A DNA stretch of 64,000 nt from Hippophae tibetana (GCA_037013495.1 CM072801.1:15305501-15369500), one strand, 5' to 3'. Shown: positions 34,757 through 47,147, numbered from the stretch's first letter. A program made the numbers and translations. The notes: generated by a model not told the origin, from the letters alone.

Positions 34757-36160
34757 AGTACCTAGCAAAGCAGTAGCTAAGATCCCTTATGAACTATGGA
34801 CATGCAAAAGGCCTAGTATTAAGCACTTACACATTTGGGGTTGTCCAGCTGAGACAAGGCCTTATAAACCACATGAAAATAAACTGGACTCAAGAACTAT
34901 TAGTTGCTATTTTGTTGGGTATCTTGAATAGTCGAGAGGCTTTAAGTTTTATAATCCCTCAACTAAGTTCTTTTTTGAGATGGGAAATGCGAGATTTCTT
35001 GAGGATGTTATGTTTGAGGGGAGGAGATAGAGTTAGGAATGTTGTCTTTGAAGAGGAATCCATTCCTCTACCAAATGTTATTATTGATAGTGATCAAACT
35101 ATTGACATTGTTCAAGATACAATTCATGACAACAATGAGAATTTACCTATAGAAATCCCTACTCAAAATCAAGAGGTTACTCTAGAAGAGAAAACTCAAC
35201 AACCTCAAGAGTAAGTGCCACTTAGAAGATCCACTAGAGAGAAAAGAAGTGCAATTTCAAGTGATTACATTGTATTTATTCAAGAGCATGAGTTGACATA
35301 GGGACAATGGAAGATGATCCAATCAATTTCCAACAAGTCAAACAAAGTGCTAATTTTCAAAAGTGGATTGATGCCATGAATGATGAGATGAAATCCATGA
35401 AAGACAATGACGTTTAGGATCTTGTCAAGTTTCCTAAAGGTGAAAAACCAATTGGTTGTAAATGGATATTTAAAACCAAAAAAGATTTTATGGGAAAAAT
35501 TGAGAGGTATGACGCACATCTAGTCGCCAAGGGTTTTACAAAAAAAAGAAGATATTGACTTTAAAGAAAATTTCTCTCCATTATCATCGAAAGATTCCTT
35601 TAGGACAATATTGACACTTGTAGCTCATTTTGACTTAGAGCTGCACCATATGGATGTTAAGAAAACTTTTCTCAATGGTGACATTGAGGAAACCATATAC
35701 ATGATGCAACCATAAAGCATTGTATCAGGTGATCCAAGGTCCATGATTTGTAAACTGAAAAGATCCATTTATGATCTCAAGCAAGCTTTCCGTCAATGGT
35801 ATCATAATTTTTATCAAATCATTATCTCTTATGGTTTTGAGGTCAATACAGTTGATGATTTTGTATATCATAAGTTTAGTGGGAGTAAATTTATCTTCCT
35901 GGTGCTCTATGTTGATGATATACTATTGGCTAGCATCAATATAGGCTTGTTGCACAAAAACAAGAGATTTCTGACGAAGCATTTTGAAATGAAAGTTAGT
36001 GTCACCCCATTTGTATTAGGAATTAAGATACATCGAGATTGTTCTCAGAGTGTCCTTGGGTTGTCAAAAAAGAGCTATATTGAGAAGGTACTTGCTATAT
36101 TTTGGCATGAAATATTATGCATGAGGAGGTACTCTTGTTGCCAAAGGAGACAAGTTTAGA
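34757..36160 (+). pseudogene. Copia integrase C-terminus, linker and reverse transcriptase
   Basis: After the solo LTR the integrase resumes (SKAVAKIPYELW, HIWGCPAE), then an acidic linker (34,789-35,214 carries its tail in frame). RT starts near 35,308 with FQKWIDAMNDEMKSMKDND, then GCKWIFKTKKD, HHMDVKKTFLNGDIEE (first catalytic Asp kept), KLKRSIYDLKQAFRQWY (about 35,755), and the YVDD box intact at 35,908-35,919 (LYVDDILLA). Stops at about 35,416 and 35,713 and a frameshift near 35,540 disable it. Confidence 0.88.
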
Positions 36161-36169
36161 CTTAATCAA

Positions 36170-36871
36170 TGCCTCAAGAATGAGATTGAAAGAACAGAGA
36201 TGCAAAAGATTCCTTATGCTCAAGTATGTATGCATCTAGATTTGGTGTATATAGTGCGTATGCTATGCAGATACTTAAGTGACCCCGGCATGGATCATTG
36301 GAAAACAGCTAAACGGGTTATGAAGTACTTACAGAGAACAAAAGATTACATGCTCACCTATCAGAAATTAGATAATTTGGAGATAATTGGGTATTCTGAC
36401 TTTGATCTTGTGGGTTGCCACGATACAAAGAGATCCACTTCTGGCTATGTCTACATGTTTTCTAAAAGAGCTATATCTTGGAGAAGTGCTAAGAAGTCAC
36501 TTATAGCTCCTTCCACCATGGTAGTAGAATTCATAGCTTGTTATGAGGCAACCAATCATGTGATATGGTTGTGTAATTTTGTCACTAGGCTGCGAGTTAT
36601 GGATGGAATTGGAAGATCACTAAATATTTATTGTGATAATATTTGAACAGTCCTGTATTTGAATAACAATATAAGCTCATCAAAGTTTAAACACATAGAC
36701 ATTAAGTTTATAGTTATTAAAGAGAGAGTTCAGAGTAAAATAGTATCTATTAAGCATATAGGAACAAAATTTATGCTAGCAGACCCAATGACTAAAGGTT
36801 TGACACCCAAGGTCTTTCATAAGCATACCACTCAAATGGGTGTTGTCTTATTTGATGATATGCAATTTTAG
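36170..36871 (+). pseudogene. Copia RNase H and C-terminal region
   Basis: Frame 36,200-36,646 holds HWKTAKRVMKYLQRTKDYML, YSDFDLVGCHDTKRSTSGYV and ISWRSAKKSLIAPSTMVVEF, the copia RNase H signature. The first Asp is kept in YSDFDL. A stop at 36,644 is followed by frame 36,659-36,871 (SSKFKHIDIKF, QLMLADPMTKGL-type motif as IGTKFMLADPMTKGL), the normal C-terminus. RNase H removes RNA from the RNA/DNA hybrid during reverse transcription. Confidence 0.9.
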
Positions 36872-37289
36872 TGTGATTTTGTGTTATGTATTTGGTTATT
36901 TTGTTTGACGCTATTATAATACTTTATATATGTTCAGTTTTATACATAATAAAGTTGATGGTTTTATTATCCTTATTAATTTGAATGTGTTATCTTTCAA
37001 TTGTGGTTTGACATAAATTTTGAAAATTTGAGGTTTGATCTCACTAAGGAATAAAGGATCAATTGGAAATAGGCGTGATTAAGATCACATTAAATATATT
37101 TGGTATGATGATCATTGATGGATTGAGTTATGATAAATGTAACAAAGGTCACTTTGGTCTCATATACGTGTAGGATACAGATCAGATTGATTAAAGAAGA
37201 TGTTTATAGAATAATTAGCAAGTTTGTGTGCACCTAAGGTTATCAAATATAATTGTCATTGGAATTAATTTATAGCATAAGTGGGAGAT
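36872..37289 (+). other. Copia 3' untranslated region and purine tract
   Basis: Non-coding. The purine-rich AAGTGGGAGA (37,279-37,288) directly precedes the 3' LTR and is the likely plus-strand primer. Confidence 0.75.
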
Positions 37290-37733
37290 CGTTGGGTTAT
37301 TTTTAATAACCCAATGAGTGGGCTAACAAATTAAGAGAATTATATTTTGAGCTATTATTATTCTAATATAGTTAATTATGTCATCTAATTAACAGAGCCC
37401 AATTAAACATATTATATGGTATGTGCTTCACAATGTGTAATATCTAATAGTATACCTAACTAAGGTTAATAGGACTCTCATTAGTTTACTATATAAGGAA
37501 TACTATAGGGTTTGGTCCCCAAGGCTAATCACTATCACCTCTCCTCCTTTCTTCCCATATATTGAGTGAGAACCTATAAGAGAGAAAAGATTAATTTGTG
37601 GAAGACTATAAACTCTTAATCCATTCTTCAATCCTTCATCATGGATTCAAGTATATTCTTCATTGTTTTGTGTAATCTTGATAATCTGACATGAGTCTAA
37701 GATCTATACATGTATTTAGATCTAGTTATAACA
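37290..37733 (+). repeat. 3' LTR of the copia element
   Basis: It has the same length as the 5' LTR, starts CGTTGGGTTATTTTTAATAA (TG changed to CG) and ends AGTTATAACA, followed by TSD TATGC. Confidence 0.9.
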
Positions 37734-37739
37734 TATGCT

Positions 37740-38690
37740 CTCTTGGTAATACTAAGACTTTTCTATTTAAGAGCCTCATTATTTGCCCTCAATTTTAAGT
37801 TTTCATCAATTAGTTATTATTTTTCATAATCATCATGCTCTTTTCTTTTGATTGGCTTTCTTGGATTTTTTTTATGTGTAGACTTGTTAAATCTCTTAAG
37901 AATGGTATTGTCAAAATTTTCACCTTTAATACTTCTATGATATTCCTTTATCTCTAATTCCATAAACAATTAATCCTTATGATCCATGGGTTTAAATCCT
38001 CCAAACTCTTCCTTTCTTTCATATTCATTCTATAAATTTAAAAAAATAATTAATTAACACAATAACATTGAATAAAACTTGTAACTATATAAATGTAATT
38101 TATGATACTCTTACCATCCGCTTCAATGACCCTTTGGTTAACTTCATCAATTGAAACTCCATCTTTACCATGTGTGTGTTTCCAAGTAATATGTCTCCCC
38201 AAAATAATACCATCGTCATAATCTTTTTTCTATAATATTAAATCAGATTAGATATAACTAATTTATGTACAAGCTAGGTAAATAGCTAATCTCTACATAC
38301 CAATGACCCTTCGATGTTGGCAATGCTTCTTCGACCCATATAATTACGTATACTAGTTGATCTCAGTTGTCTTTTCCATCATTGCTCAATTTATATTAAA
38401 ACACATTACTAGTCATAACAATATATAACATATTAAGTATAGTGAAAAAATTAGTAAAAATTTATTGTATTATAAAATTGATTTAGTCTTACCTTAAAAG
38501 ATTAACTTTGTGTTCATTACAAAAACCAATCCCATTGTTCTTGAGTAATTAATCTATATTTTTTTGGAGATGTTTGTGATAATTTTGGTGACTTAAGGTA
38601 AAGAACCACATGCTTCATGTATATCTTATGCTTATATTTTCTCCATTTATCCCCCTACTTGCTTCATGACATATATACGAGCAAACTCTT
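37740..38690 (-). pseudogene. Second CACTA gene (TNPA/transposase_24-like) relic
   Basis: Minus frames include KWRKYKHKIYMKH and PKKYRLITQEQWDWF (near 38,640-38,530), then GRHITWKHTHGKDGVSIDEV (near 38,210-38,150) and VNQRVIEAD. The order 'WR-x-x-K...W...THT-x-KDG-x-x-x-DE' is that of the plant transposase_24/PTTA protein encoded next to TNP2. A Lys-rich, coiled-coil-like tail (ENLKLRANNEALK) follows to the copia insertion at 37,738. TNPA-type proteins bind the subterminal repeats. Stops are frequent; introns may separate the pieces. Confidence 0.55.
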
Positions 38691-38821
38691 AATCAACATT
38701 GAAAAATATGAAAGTTTTCTATATAAACCATGTGCAAAATAATGACCATAACTGAAATAAAAGTTTTCGAATAAAGAAAATCAAATTTTACTAAACAAAA
38801 TTTTGCTCTAGACATGATCCT

Positions 38822-39109
38822 TCAACGTTTATAATACAACTTGCTACATATAATTAATAGGAATTGAGGTATGTGCTTGTACCCCAAATAATTAATGAAG
38901 TCATTTCTTTCCAATAGATGTGTTTTCTGCATTAAATAGTAAAGGAGTCTTAATTCCTTCACTTCATAATTTTTATTCATTTGAATAACACCTATTGTTT
39001 TATTATTTTTCTCAAAGTTGTGATAGTTCCATCCTACAACGTCAAAATAATCTAATAAGAAACAAAATGAATGTAGTAAGTATAAAATAATACAAGTTAC
39101 CATAGACAA
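38822..39109 (-). pseudogene. Unassigned exon-like piece between the two CACTA genes
   Basis: The minus frame reads DVVGWNYHNFEKNNKTIGVI, then LLERNDFINYLGYKH, preceded by a splice-acceptor-like TTGTAG. I do not recognise the domain. Its position suggests it belongs to either the TNP2 C-terminus or the second gene. Confidence 0.35.
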
Positions 39110-39229
39110 AAAAAAACTTAAAAGAACTCAAGTATAAAAGCTTAAAGGAACTCAACTTACCAAATAACTAATGAAATCATGAAAATTAATGTAGTAAGAT
39201 GTGTCTTATTAATTTTATTTATGATGTAT

Positions 39230-42200
39230 AATCCATGTTCCTTCATACTCAACTCGATTATAATTAAATTCATCTACATTATGTCGTTGGCCAATAACAT
39301 TACTTTCATTTAATAAAATAGCAACATCGTCATGGTAATTGCAATATCTCCTCATATGTCATTATTTAAAGTATCATTATAATCTCGATAAGGATGAGTT
39401 AAAACATTCTACCATTGTTTTTCTTGAGCATCGTGAATGTAGAACACTTTCTTAGCTTGAAAGGCCAATATAAAAATGTCATCTTCATGATCAATATTAT
39501 TTAGATCAATCAATATGAAATCAAGAGCATCCTTTTTTACTCCATGTTTGCTATTCATCCTACTACACTTAGTAAATAAATTATAATCTTAACATAATCA
39601 AGATCCTATATTTCATTAATAAATCTATAATATGAAATGTCCCCTTCAATAGTTGCATATCCTTAGCGCTTGAAAAGTTCATACTTTTTGCTACTATAGA
39701 AACTCCACTATTTTGTGTAACACGATTGTCACTCATATTTTTTGTTTGGTAATGAATTTCATTTATGGTATAGCTATGATACTTTATGACATTTAATTTG
39801 GGACCTTGTGCTATCAATTGCAATTCTTTTGAGATATTTCAATTTGTATTATTCAATTTATTTATAATCCATTAAAAGATAATATAAATATAAACTAGTT
39901 AGGTAATAATATGTTAAATATATATATTAGTGTAATAGATACAAATGTATGATTCAATTATTTGAGTTTGTAACAAATATATAAATGTGTAGTTATACTC
40001 ATTTAATATCCATTTTTCGCTCTTGTTCTGATTGGTATCACGGATTTGCTTCATATGTTTCCTATAATAATAAATTCAAGATTTGTTAGAGAGAGTCCAA
40101 GTTTAAATTTTGAAAAACAAAATAGTATTTAATCAATGCAAGATTGAACTTTTTCTAAGTTGTTGAAAACAATCCTATATTTTGTGCCCAAACTCCATGA
40201 TCAATCGGATCAACCCACCCACGTTTACCAACTGGTTTGACTCTAGCCAAAAATCCAGACCAAAATTTGGTTACTTCTTCTGCCACATAACACTCAACCA
40301 TGTACCCTTCTAGATGATTTTGGTTACGAACATGACTCTTAAGCACACTTCTATATCTTTTAAAACAATACATACATGTTAAGTACATAGGAATACATAA
40401 TTCCAATGGTCATGTAAGATGTATAGTTCAGTGCATCATTATTTCAAAAAATGATGGTCGAAAGTACTTTTCAAATTTACATAATGTTTGAACTCGCTTT
40501 TGAATTTTGTCCAAATTTTTAACATCAACAAACTTTTTACAAATGTCATTGAAAAATGTGCACATGTCAATGATTGAACTCCTAACATTTTTAGGCAACA
40601 TACCACATATTAGAACTGACAATATTTTTTGTATTAAAGTGTGACAATCGTGAGACTTCATTTAACTCAATTTTCAATTTAAAATGAAAATGAAAGAGCG
40701 TATGTTAGATGAATATCCAGATGGAACTTTAACATTAACTAGTGCCTCAATAAAAAAAATTCTCCACTTTAGACAAAGTAAAACACGGTGGAGGAACAAA
40801 AGTGTGACGCTCTCAAAATTGAGGATTCAAATCTAGACGTAACCTAATGTTGGCTAAGTCCGATCGAGTAGCTAATCCATCTTTTGTTTTTTCCAAAATA
40901 TTCAACAAGGTATGAAAGATACTATCACACACATTGTTTTTCAATATGCATAATATTAAGTAGATGTCTAATTGATAAATGTCTCCAATACTCCAACTCA
41001 AAGAGTATGGATCTCTTTCTCCAACACATAAAGGTATCTAGAAGTTTTAGTTGTGCTTTTGATTTACCTCAAAAGAAAGTTATTCCTTCAATTTCTTTTA
41101 AAATATCATCTCCAATTTATGGTGATGGAGCTTCATTGTGTTTTTGTGATCCATTGAAACATCACCTTTGATTTCTATATGGATGCCTAAGTGGAAGGAA
41201 CATCTTATGATCTATATAATACATATTATGAGAATGAATTAATTTTTCTGCATATGTATTTGTGTTACAAATTAGACAAGTAAAATAGCCCTTAATTGTA
41301 TAAACAAACAAATTACTATAAATTGGAAAGTCATTTATAGTCCACTTAGGATTTCCTTCTAACTGAAACATTCCTTACAATATGTACCAATTACTTCAAC
41401 ACCATTATTCCATAAAAAATTTAAATCATCTATCAATGGCTCTAAAAATACGTCAATATCATATCCTAGTTTTCTAGGATTTGATATCAACAATGTTAGC
41501 ATCATAAACTTCTTTCTTATGTATAGCCACAGTGGGAGATTATAGTTGACCAACATAATTGGCCAAAAATTGTACTTACTATTCTTTGAGCTGCATGGAT
41601 TGATACCATTAGCTTTAAGTGCAAAAGATTTCTAGGTTCTGATATAAATTCTGGCCAAGTATGATTTATTAGCTTTTAGGAACTAGAATGTGTTGGGTGT
41701 TCTACTTTTCCATTAAGAACTTTTTGAGAAGCATGCAATGTTAAATATTTTGATGTATCAATACTTCAAAACATCTTTTAAAATCGTGAAATTAGTGGAA
41801 AATACCATAAAAGCTTTGTAGGAACTTTTTTTCTTTTTATCATCAATTTCATTTTTAGGATCTTTCCACCTAGATTCCTTACATATAGGACACATACATG
41901 TATCTGCATATTGTTTCTTATAGAGTATGCAATCATTTTGACATATATGTATTTTCTCATATTCCTTTCCTAGCACATTGAGTGTTTTTTTTACTTTGTA
42001 TGTTGAGTGATGTAGTTTATGATCCTCGTGAAACATGTTACCTAACACTATTTAAATATCTTTGAAAGACTTATCAGATATTCCATACTTTAATATTTAT
42101 AATGTGACTAGTGCTGAAATCTTAGTAAACTTCTTACACCTATCCCATAATGATTTTTCGACATCATCCAAAATCTTTTTAAAATCTTGACCTAACTTAT

Positions 42201-42330
42201 TGTCATCTAAAATTTCTTGCATTGTATTTGATATATCTTTAGTGTTAACAAAAGTATCATCATCGTGCTTTCTATTTTGGGTAGGGGATGTATTGGGACA
42301 TTCATTATTATTATTTTTCATAATATCTTC
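39230..42330 (-). pseudogene. TNP2-type CACTA transposase relic
   Basis: From 42,321 downward: EKSLWDRCKKFTKISALVTL; LGKEYEKIHICQNDCILYKK and CPICKESRWKDPK (42,048-41,758); NYNLPLWLYIRKKFMML and GYDIDVFLEPLIDDLNFLW (41,556-41,359); WTINDFPIYSNL (41,371-41,162); LKSHDC-type KSHDCHTLIQKILSV (40,661-40,428); RSVLKSHVRNQNHLEG and CYVAEEVTKFWS (40,406-40,155); and DUF4216-like QNSGVSIVAKSMNFSSAKD (39,823-39,581) with ILAFQAKKVFYIHDAQEKQW (near 39,490). This is the full order of a plant TNP2 transposase, which cuts and rejoins CACTA ends. Frameshifts separate nearly every block. Confidence 0.88.
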
Positions 42331-42689
42331 CCCTTGTTAAAACCAATTTTTATAATTTTTGTCAATATCATGTTTAAATATATAATTTTAAATTTCTATC
42401 ACACTATGTCCTTTTTAGATGCTATATTTGAGATAATGATACCTTATTTTTCATGATCACTTGCTTTATCAGTAGCAAAATTTAAAAACCATCAAGCCTT
42501 TCACCAAATTCATTGGACCTCCTATCCACTAACATCCATGACTTATCCATTTTACTACATACCTAATTATATATATAATATTCAATGCCAACAATTAATG
42601 TTAAACTATCTAGTTTCTAATCTATATCACTTTGAACAACATTATTAAAACTAAGGAAATAAAAAAATTAGCATTTAGCATATGGTTAA

Positions 42690-43055
42690 ATTATTTACAA
42701 AATGTTTCCAAAAATCAAATATTATATGTGAACTCACATTTCATAGTCATGGGACATAAATTATTTTCAAAATATTACAAAGAATCATAAATCATATAGG
42801 AACTCACATTTCATATTCACGAATTTGTTTTTTCAATATATTGTAAAAAAAAAAGCATTTGAATTCAAATTTTGCATTCATGAAACAAAATTATTTTTAA
42901 ATTGTTGCAAAAAATCAAATATTATATCAGAACCCATATTTCACATTCATGAAACATAAGCTATTTTTAACATATTGTAAAAAAATCTAATTTTATATAG
43001 GAACTCACATTTCACATTCATGCAACACAAATAGTTTTCAAATATTGTAATGTGA
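42690..43055. repeat. Tandem repeat upstream of TNP2, about 70-80-base units
   Basis: About five units share GGAACTCACATTTCA(C/T)ATTCATG, (A)ACATAAATTATTTTTAAA and TATTGTAAAAAATC. They lie in the 5' non-coding part of the CACTA element. Confidence 0.75.
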
Positions 43056-43545
43056 ATTATTAAAATCTAAAATCTAAAAAAATAAAAAATAAGAACACTT
43101 GCACCATTATTGTAGGATAATATACTAATGGAAGTGGCATAGTGCAAAAGGGCGGATAGGGAAAGCGGGATGGGGGTGGCAAGGCGTTGACAATGATGAT
43201 GCAAAGGGTGGAAATGATGGATTACTTCCAAGCAAGAGAGGTACAAGTAGTGGAATGGATAAGGCACCAAGGATTAGGTTGGTGTATGACAAAGTTGGCG
43301 TGCGATGGCAAGACAGTTTGGCTGAGGAAAGGCTCACACGAAGGGGTTGAGACTTTGTGTTGTCTTGTGTAATATGAGGAAATATGTGGGTTTTAATTTG
43401 TAAAATTTTTAGGTACGTTTGTTAACATACCTAAAAATATTTTAGGTATAGTTGTCAACTGAACCTAAAAGTCAAGCTTTATGTACTATTGTTAAATATA
43501 CTTAGAAAATTAGAGAAAACAATACTAAAAGATTTTAGTAGACTA
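43056..43545 (-). other. Right (5') end of the CACTA element
   Basis: 43,100-43,370 is a GC-richer, purine-biased stretch without recognisable protein. 43,400-43,545 has subterminal TTTTAGGTA(C/T) repeats in both orientations and a decayed TTTTAGTAG end. A leader exon may lie here; none can be shown. Confidence 0.5.
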
Positions 43546-43739
43546 AGGAAAAAGCACACTTATGTACACAAAAGAATGGAAGTCATAATATATCAATAAA
43601 ATCCCTCGAATAATGTGTTAATTGAGACATACTTACTATATTATAATCAGATGATGCATGCAGTTAAGTCCAATCCAAGTCATATAATCAAGTATTAAGA
43701 TAAAAATATGATACGAGGGAGGGGGCTTTAAACACCTTA

Positions 43740-44096
43740 TAAAGCAATTGGTTTGTAGTTTATTTCAAGCATTTTGTCTAATTTTTTATCAAAGTGATCA
43801 GCTTATATGTTATTCCTGAGTGTTCTACCCGATTTTTTATCAACATTATTAGCTCTTACTTTATTTCGAAGTGTTTTACCTAATTCTTTATTTGGGTGAT
43901 TCAACGATTAAGACCATTTCAAACGTGTAAGGGAAAATCATCAGTAGGAACTACAGTTAGCCGTTTCCCTTAAAGTAGTCACTTTTGTCCAAACACTCTA
44001 CTTGGTTCTTTACCGATGTATGTAGCTCATACCTTTGTTCGAGTGCTTTACATAGTTCTTTACCAAGTTGAACAACTCGTACTTTTGTTCGAACAC
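43740..44096 (+). repeat. Minisatellite, left block (split by the Athila element)
   Basis: About six units of 50-60 bases share GAGTG(C/T)TCTAC(C/T)(T/C)(G/A)(A/G)TTCTTTA, a (G)AGGTGATTAGCTC segment and TACTTTTGTTCGA. The array continues at 51,346, directly after the element. Confidence 0.8.
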
Positions 44097-45595
44097 TGAT
44101 GCTTATTTTCGCAAGTGTACGAATCGTTCAAGTAATAAAGTGTACAAAAAGTACGGATATCGAATCCACAAGGAATGGCGTTACTAAGTACCGAAATTGA
44201 CTAACCCTAATTTTATTTGAAAACCGAATTGTTGAAATTGTTTTAAAAGCAAATTAACATAAAACTAAATGCAAATAACAAAATTTAATGTTGTTCACAA
44301 ATGATTAAAAACGCTAAGGCATTTTATTTCGCTAAATCAATTCAATCCGATTTCAAGTCATGTTATATGAGAATCAAAGCTAAAAGTGATGGTTGAAAAA
44401 CCCAAACTTATCTAATACTCTTTCTCAAGTTATATTAGAATTACTTATCTATGAAAACCAACTATATTTCTATAAAGATTTAATCACAAATAAGCACATT
44501 ACGATTTATGGAATTTCTAGAATAACCACATACATCATGCATTAGGTGTCAAACTCGCATTCAACATACGGTATTTATCACAAGAAGCATTCATTACACA
44601 TCTCCTCTCGGTCTCAATATAATGCAACAAATCATCTAAATCTTAATCAGAAATTTAAAAGCATTAAGCATGGAAATAAATACTCAACTTGAAAACAATG
44701 AATTCATATAACAATAACAAAAGAAATCAGATTTCCTTGATTTAACTACATCATAGCCTTAGCAAAAACGAATTAGTTCATAACGAAAATAAGAACAAAC
44801 ATATTCTCAATTGAATCCATGAACAAACAATCTGAATAAACTGCAGAAAATAAAAACTAAGGAGAAGAGATGAAGAACTCTTGAAGATGAAGACTTGGTA
44901 GCAACAATGGTGATGATCCTTCAAGCTTCTCCAACCTTTCTCTCCAAAATTTCCTTTTCTCCTCCAAAAATAACTTAGATCTGCTCTCTCTGCCATCCCC
45001 TCTTTCTCCATCATATTGTATATATAGATCTAGGGTTTGGGGGGAAATTTTGGAACAAAACAACAAAAAAAATCTGTTTTCGGACGAAACTCTCCGACGG
45101 CGACATTATTCTTGCCGCGGCGAGATTTCTGGAAAATTAAATTTTGGGTTTTTGGATTTTGGCCGGCGGCCAAAAAAATGTGGCCGGCGGCGAGAATTAT
45201 TTGGCCGACGGCGAGATGAGTTTACCAAAATTTGTGCTCTCGGGAAGATTTTTGCCAGGATTTTAGCCGGCGGCGAGATGAATATGGCCGGCGGCGAGAT
45301 TCACTTGGCCAAAAGCCGTGCTCCCTGCATGATTTTCAACATTTTCTCCGTAAGGTTTTCGCCAGCGGCGAAATTCCAAATTTTGAAGTTTTGTTCTCTT
45401 TTTATTTTCATGCAATCCCGATCATTGTACTTTGTCCCTAACTTCTCCAAAATCATGATTTTACCTGAAATTGCACTTTAAACACGAAATACCCGTGAAA
45501 TGACATTTGTGGATTAAATAATCAAATAAACACAATTTTCACACAAATATCAACATTTAAATCATAACAAAAATGCAATAATTTAGCTCTTATCA
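44097..45595 (-). repeat. 3' LTR of the Athila derivative (left copy)
   Basis: On the plus strand it starts TGATGCTTATTTTCGCAAG and ends TAGCTCTTATCA. A minus-strand TATA box TATATATA is at 45,019-45,027. A GC-rich GGCCGGCGGCGAGA repeat block lies at 45,090-45,310, upstream of the TATA in minus orientation. I see about a dozen substitutions against the other LTR, plus differences in repeat number. Confidence 0.93.
45090..45375 (-). repeat. GC-rich (GGC)CGGCGGCGAGATGA repeats in the 3' LTR upstream region
   Basis: Units of the form TTGGCCGGCGGCGAGATGA and variants occur at about 45,097, 45,162, 45,182, 45,204, 45,265, 45,285 and 45,360. They stand out sharply from the AT-rich background and lie in the U3 part, where enhancers are usual. 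Confidence 0.8.
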
Positions 45596-45611
45596 ACAAC
45601 CATCAACCAGC

Positions 45612-45634
45612 TTCTTGCTAGTCTCTAGCAAGAA
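45612..45634. other. Perfect hairpin next to the 3' LTR
   Basis: TTCTTGCTAG-TCT-CTAGCAAGAA: 10-base arms with a 3-base loop, 16 bases inside the LTR edge. A similar GCTAG...CTAGC hairpin next to the plus-strand primer region recurs in plant Athila/Tat-type elements as I know them. The purine tract itself (minus GGTTGATGGTTG) is weak. Confidence 0.75.
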
Positions 45635-45639
45635 AAGCG

Positions 45640-46527
45640 ATCTATGAATAATTTAAAAGGAGACATTAAAAGAAAAATTCAAAGGAAATTTATTCTATTT
45701 ACAACATTGCATTAAGCGTATGCAATAAGCCTTTAAACCCCTAGGCGGCCCTAGTAGGACGAGTTTTAGTCTCGTGAGGGCTTCCAGTGATGATACCCAC
45801 AAAAATCTTACCTATAACTATCCTAACTTAAAACAATAAAATCACATAACAAATAATTTGCACAAATGTCTCAAAAATTGTAAATAACACCCAACATATA
45901 GAATAATTAAATGTCACCTAAGCTTTAAGAAATCTCAAATGCCAATTTCACTTTTGTTTTTGACTCTTAAACATCCATCAAACCACAAACCAATAGCCAT
46001 AATGCCCGGATAATATTATGCATAACATCCACAAACAAAAAGGTGAAATCTCAAACTTCATAGGCTCACTTTTCAAACCTCTCTCCAATAGGAATTTATG
46101 AGGCTTGTAATGTTAGGCTTAGGTATTTGGTTACGAAAGAACGGGAAGTGTCAAAATACAAATAATAGCACTTATTAGATTAAACACAACCAATTAAGTA
46201 AAAGAGTAACACCATTTAACCCAAATTGTTTCTTCCGATCATAACCCATTTTTCCAAAGATAAACCAACTTCTTCCTCAAATTTATTTTTTTTTCACCTC
46301 AGTATATCAATCACTAACACTCTTTTATTTACTAGAGTGTGAAGGCCTTTTTTTTCTTTTTTGTTTTGTTTTTTTTTCTTTTTTTTTTTGAAACACAACC
46401 CCCAACCAATTTCTTCCAATATATGTGAAAGAATTATTATTTTATTTTATTTTTTTATTCCATCCTTACTCCAATTGCTCTTGAAAAGTTTGTGTTTAAA
46501 ATTAAGTGTTCTTAACAAATAAGGTAG

Positions 46528-46565
<38 letters not shown>

Positions 46566-47140
46566 GCTCAATAGAAGGTAGGTTATATAAGGCAAAAAGA
46601 AAGAAAAGTAAGGCTAACAATATATTTAAATAGGCTCAAAGAGGTAACTAGTGATATAAGGATAACAAGGTAGGCTTAAAATGGCACAATCGATCCAAAA
46701 ATGGCCTACATCATATCCTAAACAGTGCAATTCCAAATTATTTCGCCTCAAGAGGTTTTCAAATGAGTTCTAGAGTTTGTTGAGATCACAAAAATATTCA
46801 TGAAAAATTCGCACATAAGACTTCTCTAAGCATTTAGACTAATCAACCAAATCATACCACATACCAAAAGAGTCGCCAACTAGGTAAAATCAACATTTGA
46901 AATTCTCTTTAAACCGAAGCAAAATTTAATGTCTTCTAACAGCTACTTGTTATCACAATCACATTATTATCATCAACGTGCAAATTAAAATAAGTAAAAT
47001 GCAAATAAAATAAAAATAAAAATAAGACAATAAAAAAATAAAAGAAATTAAATCAAAATGCAGAAAAATAAATGGAAAATCAAAATTAAACACAAATAAA
47101 AACACAAACAATACTAATAAAAATGAAGGGAAGAAACGAT
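45640..47140 (-). other. Non-coding 3' interior of the Athila derivative
   Basis: No frame of note. It includes an A/T- and T-rich block (46,280-46,470), an (AT)n microsatellite at 46,531-46,562 and an A-rich tract (46,980-47,110). In full Athila elements the region after pol is long and may hold an env-like frame; none is seen. Confidence 0.75.
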
Positions 47141-47147
47141 TTACCGT

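Larger units (their letters stand above)
29369..37733 (+). mobile_element. Complete Ty1/copia element with TSD TATGT/TATGC
   Basis: Two 444-base LTRs (29,369-29,812 and 37,290-37,733) bound a copia interior in the order gag, protease, integrase, RT, RNase H. TSDs TATGT (29,364-29,368) and TATGC (37,734-37,738) differ by one C/T change. A primer site follows the 5' LTR and a purine tract precedes the 3' LTR. Frames have several stops. The integrase is split by solo LTR B (32,857-34,756). It was inserted in the CACTA element. Confidence 0.92.
28022..43545 (-). mobile_element. CACTA (En/Spm) transposon, split by a copia element
   Basis: On the minus strand: TNP2-type transposase relics at about 42,330-39,230, a second gene at 38,690-37,760, then, beyond the copia insertion, a non-coding tail to about 28,022. 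Both ends carry subterminal TTTTAGGTA(C/T)AGTTG-type repeats in both orientations, as CACTA elements do. The exact ends are decayed: the left may start CACAATTGTACAAGAAAAA at 28,022, and the right shows TTTTAGTAG at about 43,534-43,542. The 3-base TSD is not resolved. Without the nested copia it would be about 7.2 kb. Confidence 0.7.

Noticed and set aside
46531..46562. AT dinucleotide tract as a functional site
   Set aside because: Simple microsatellite within the non-coding interior of the Athila derivative.
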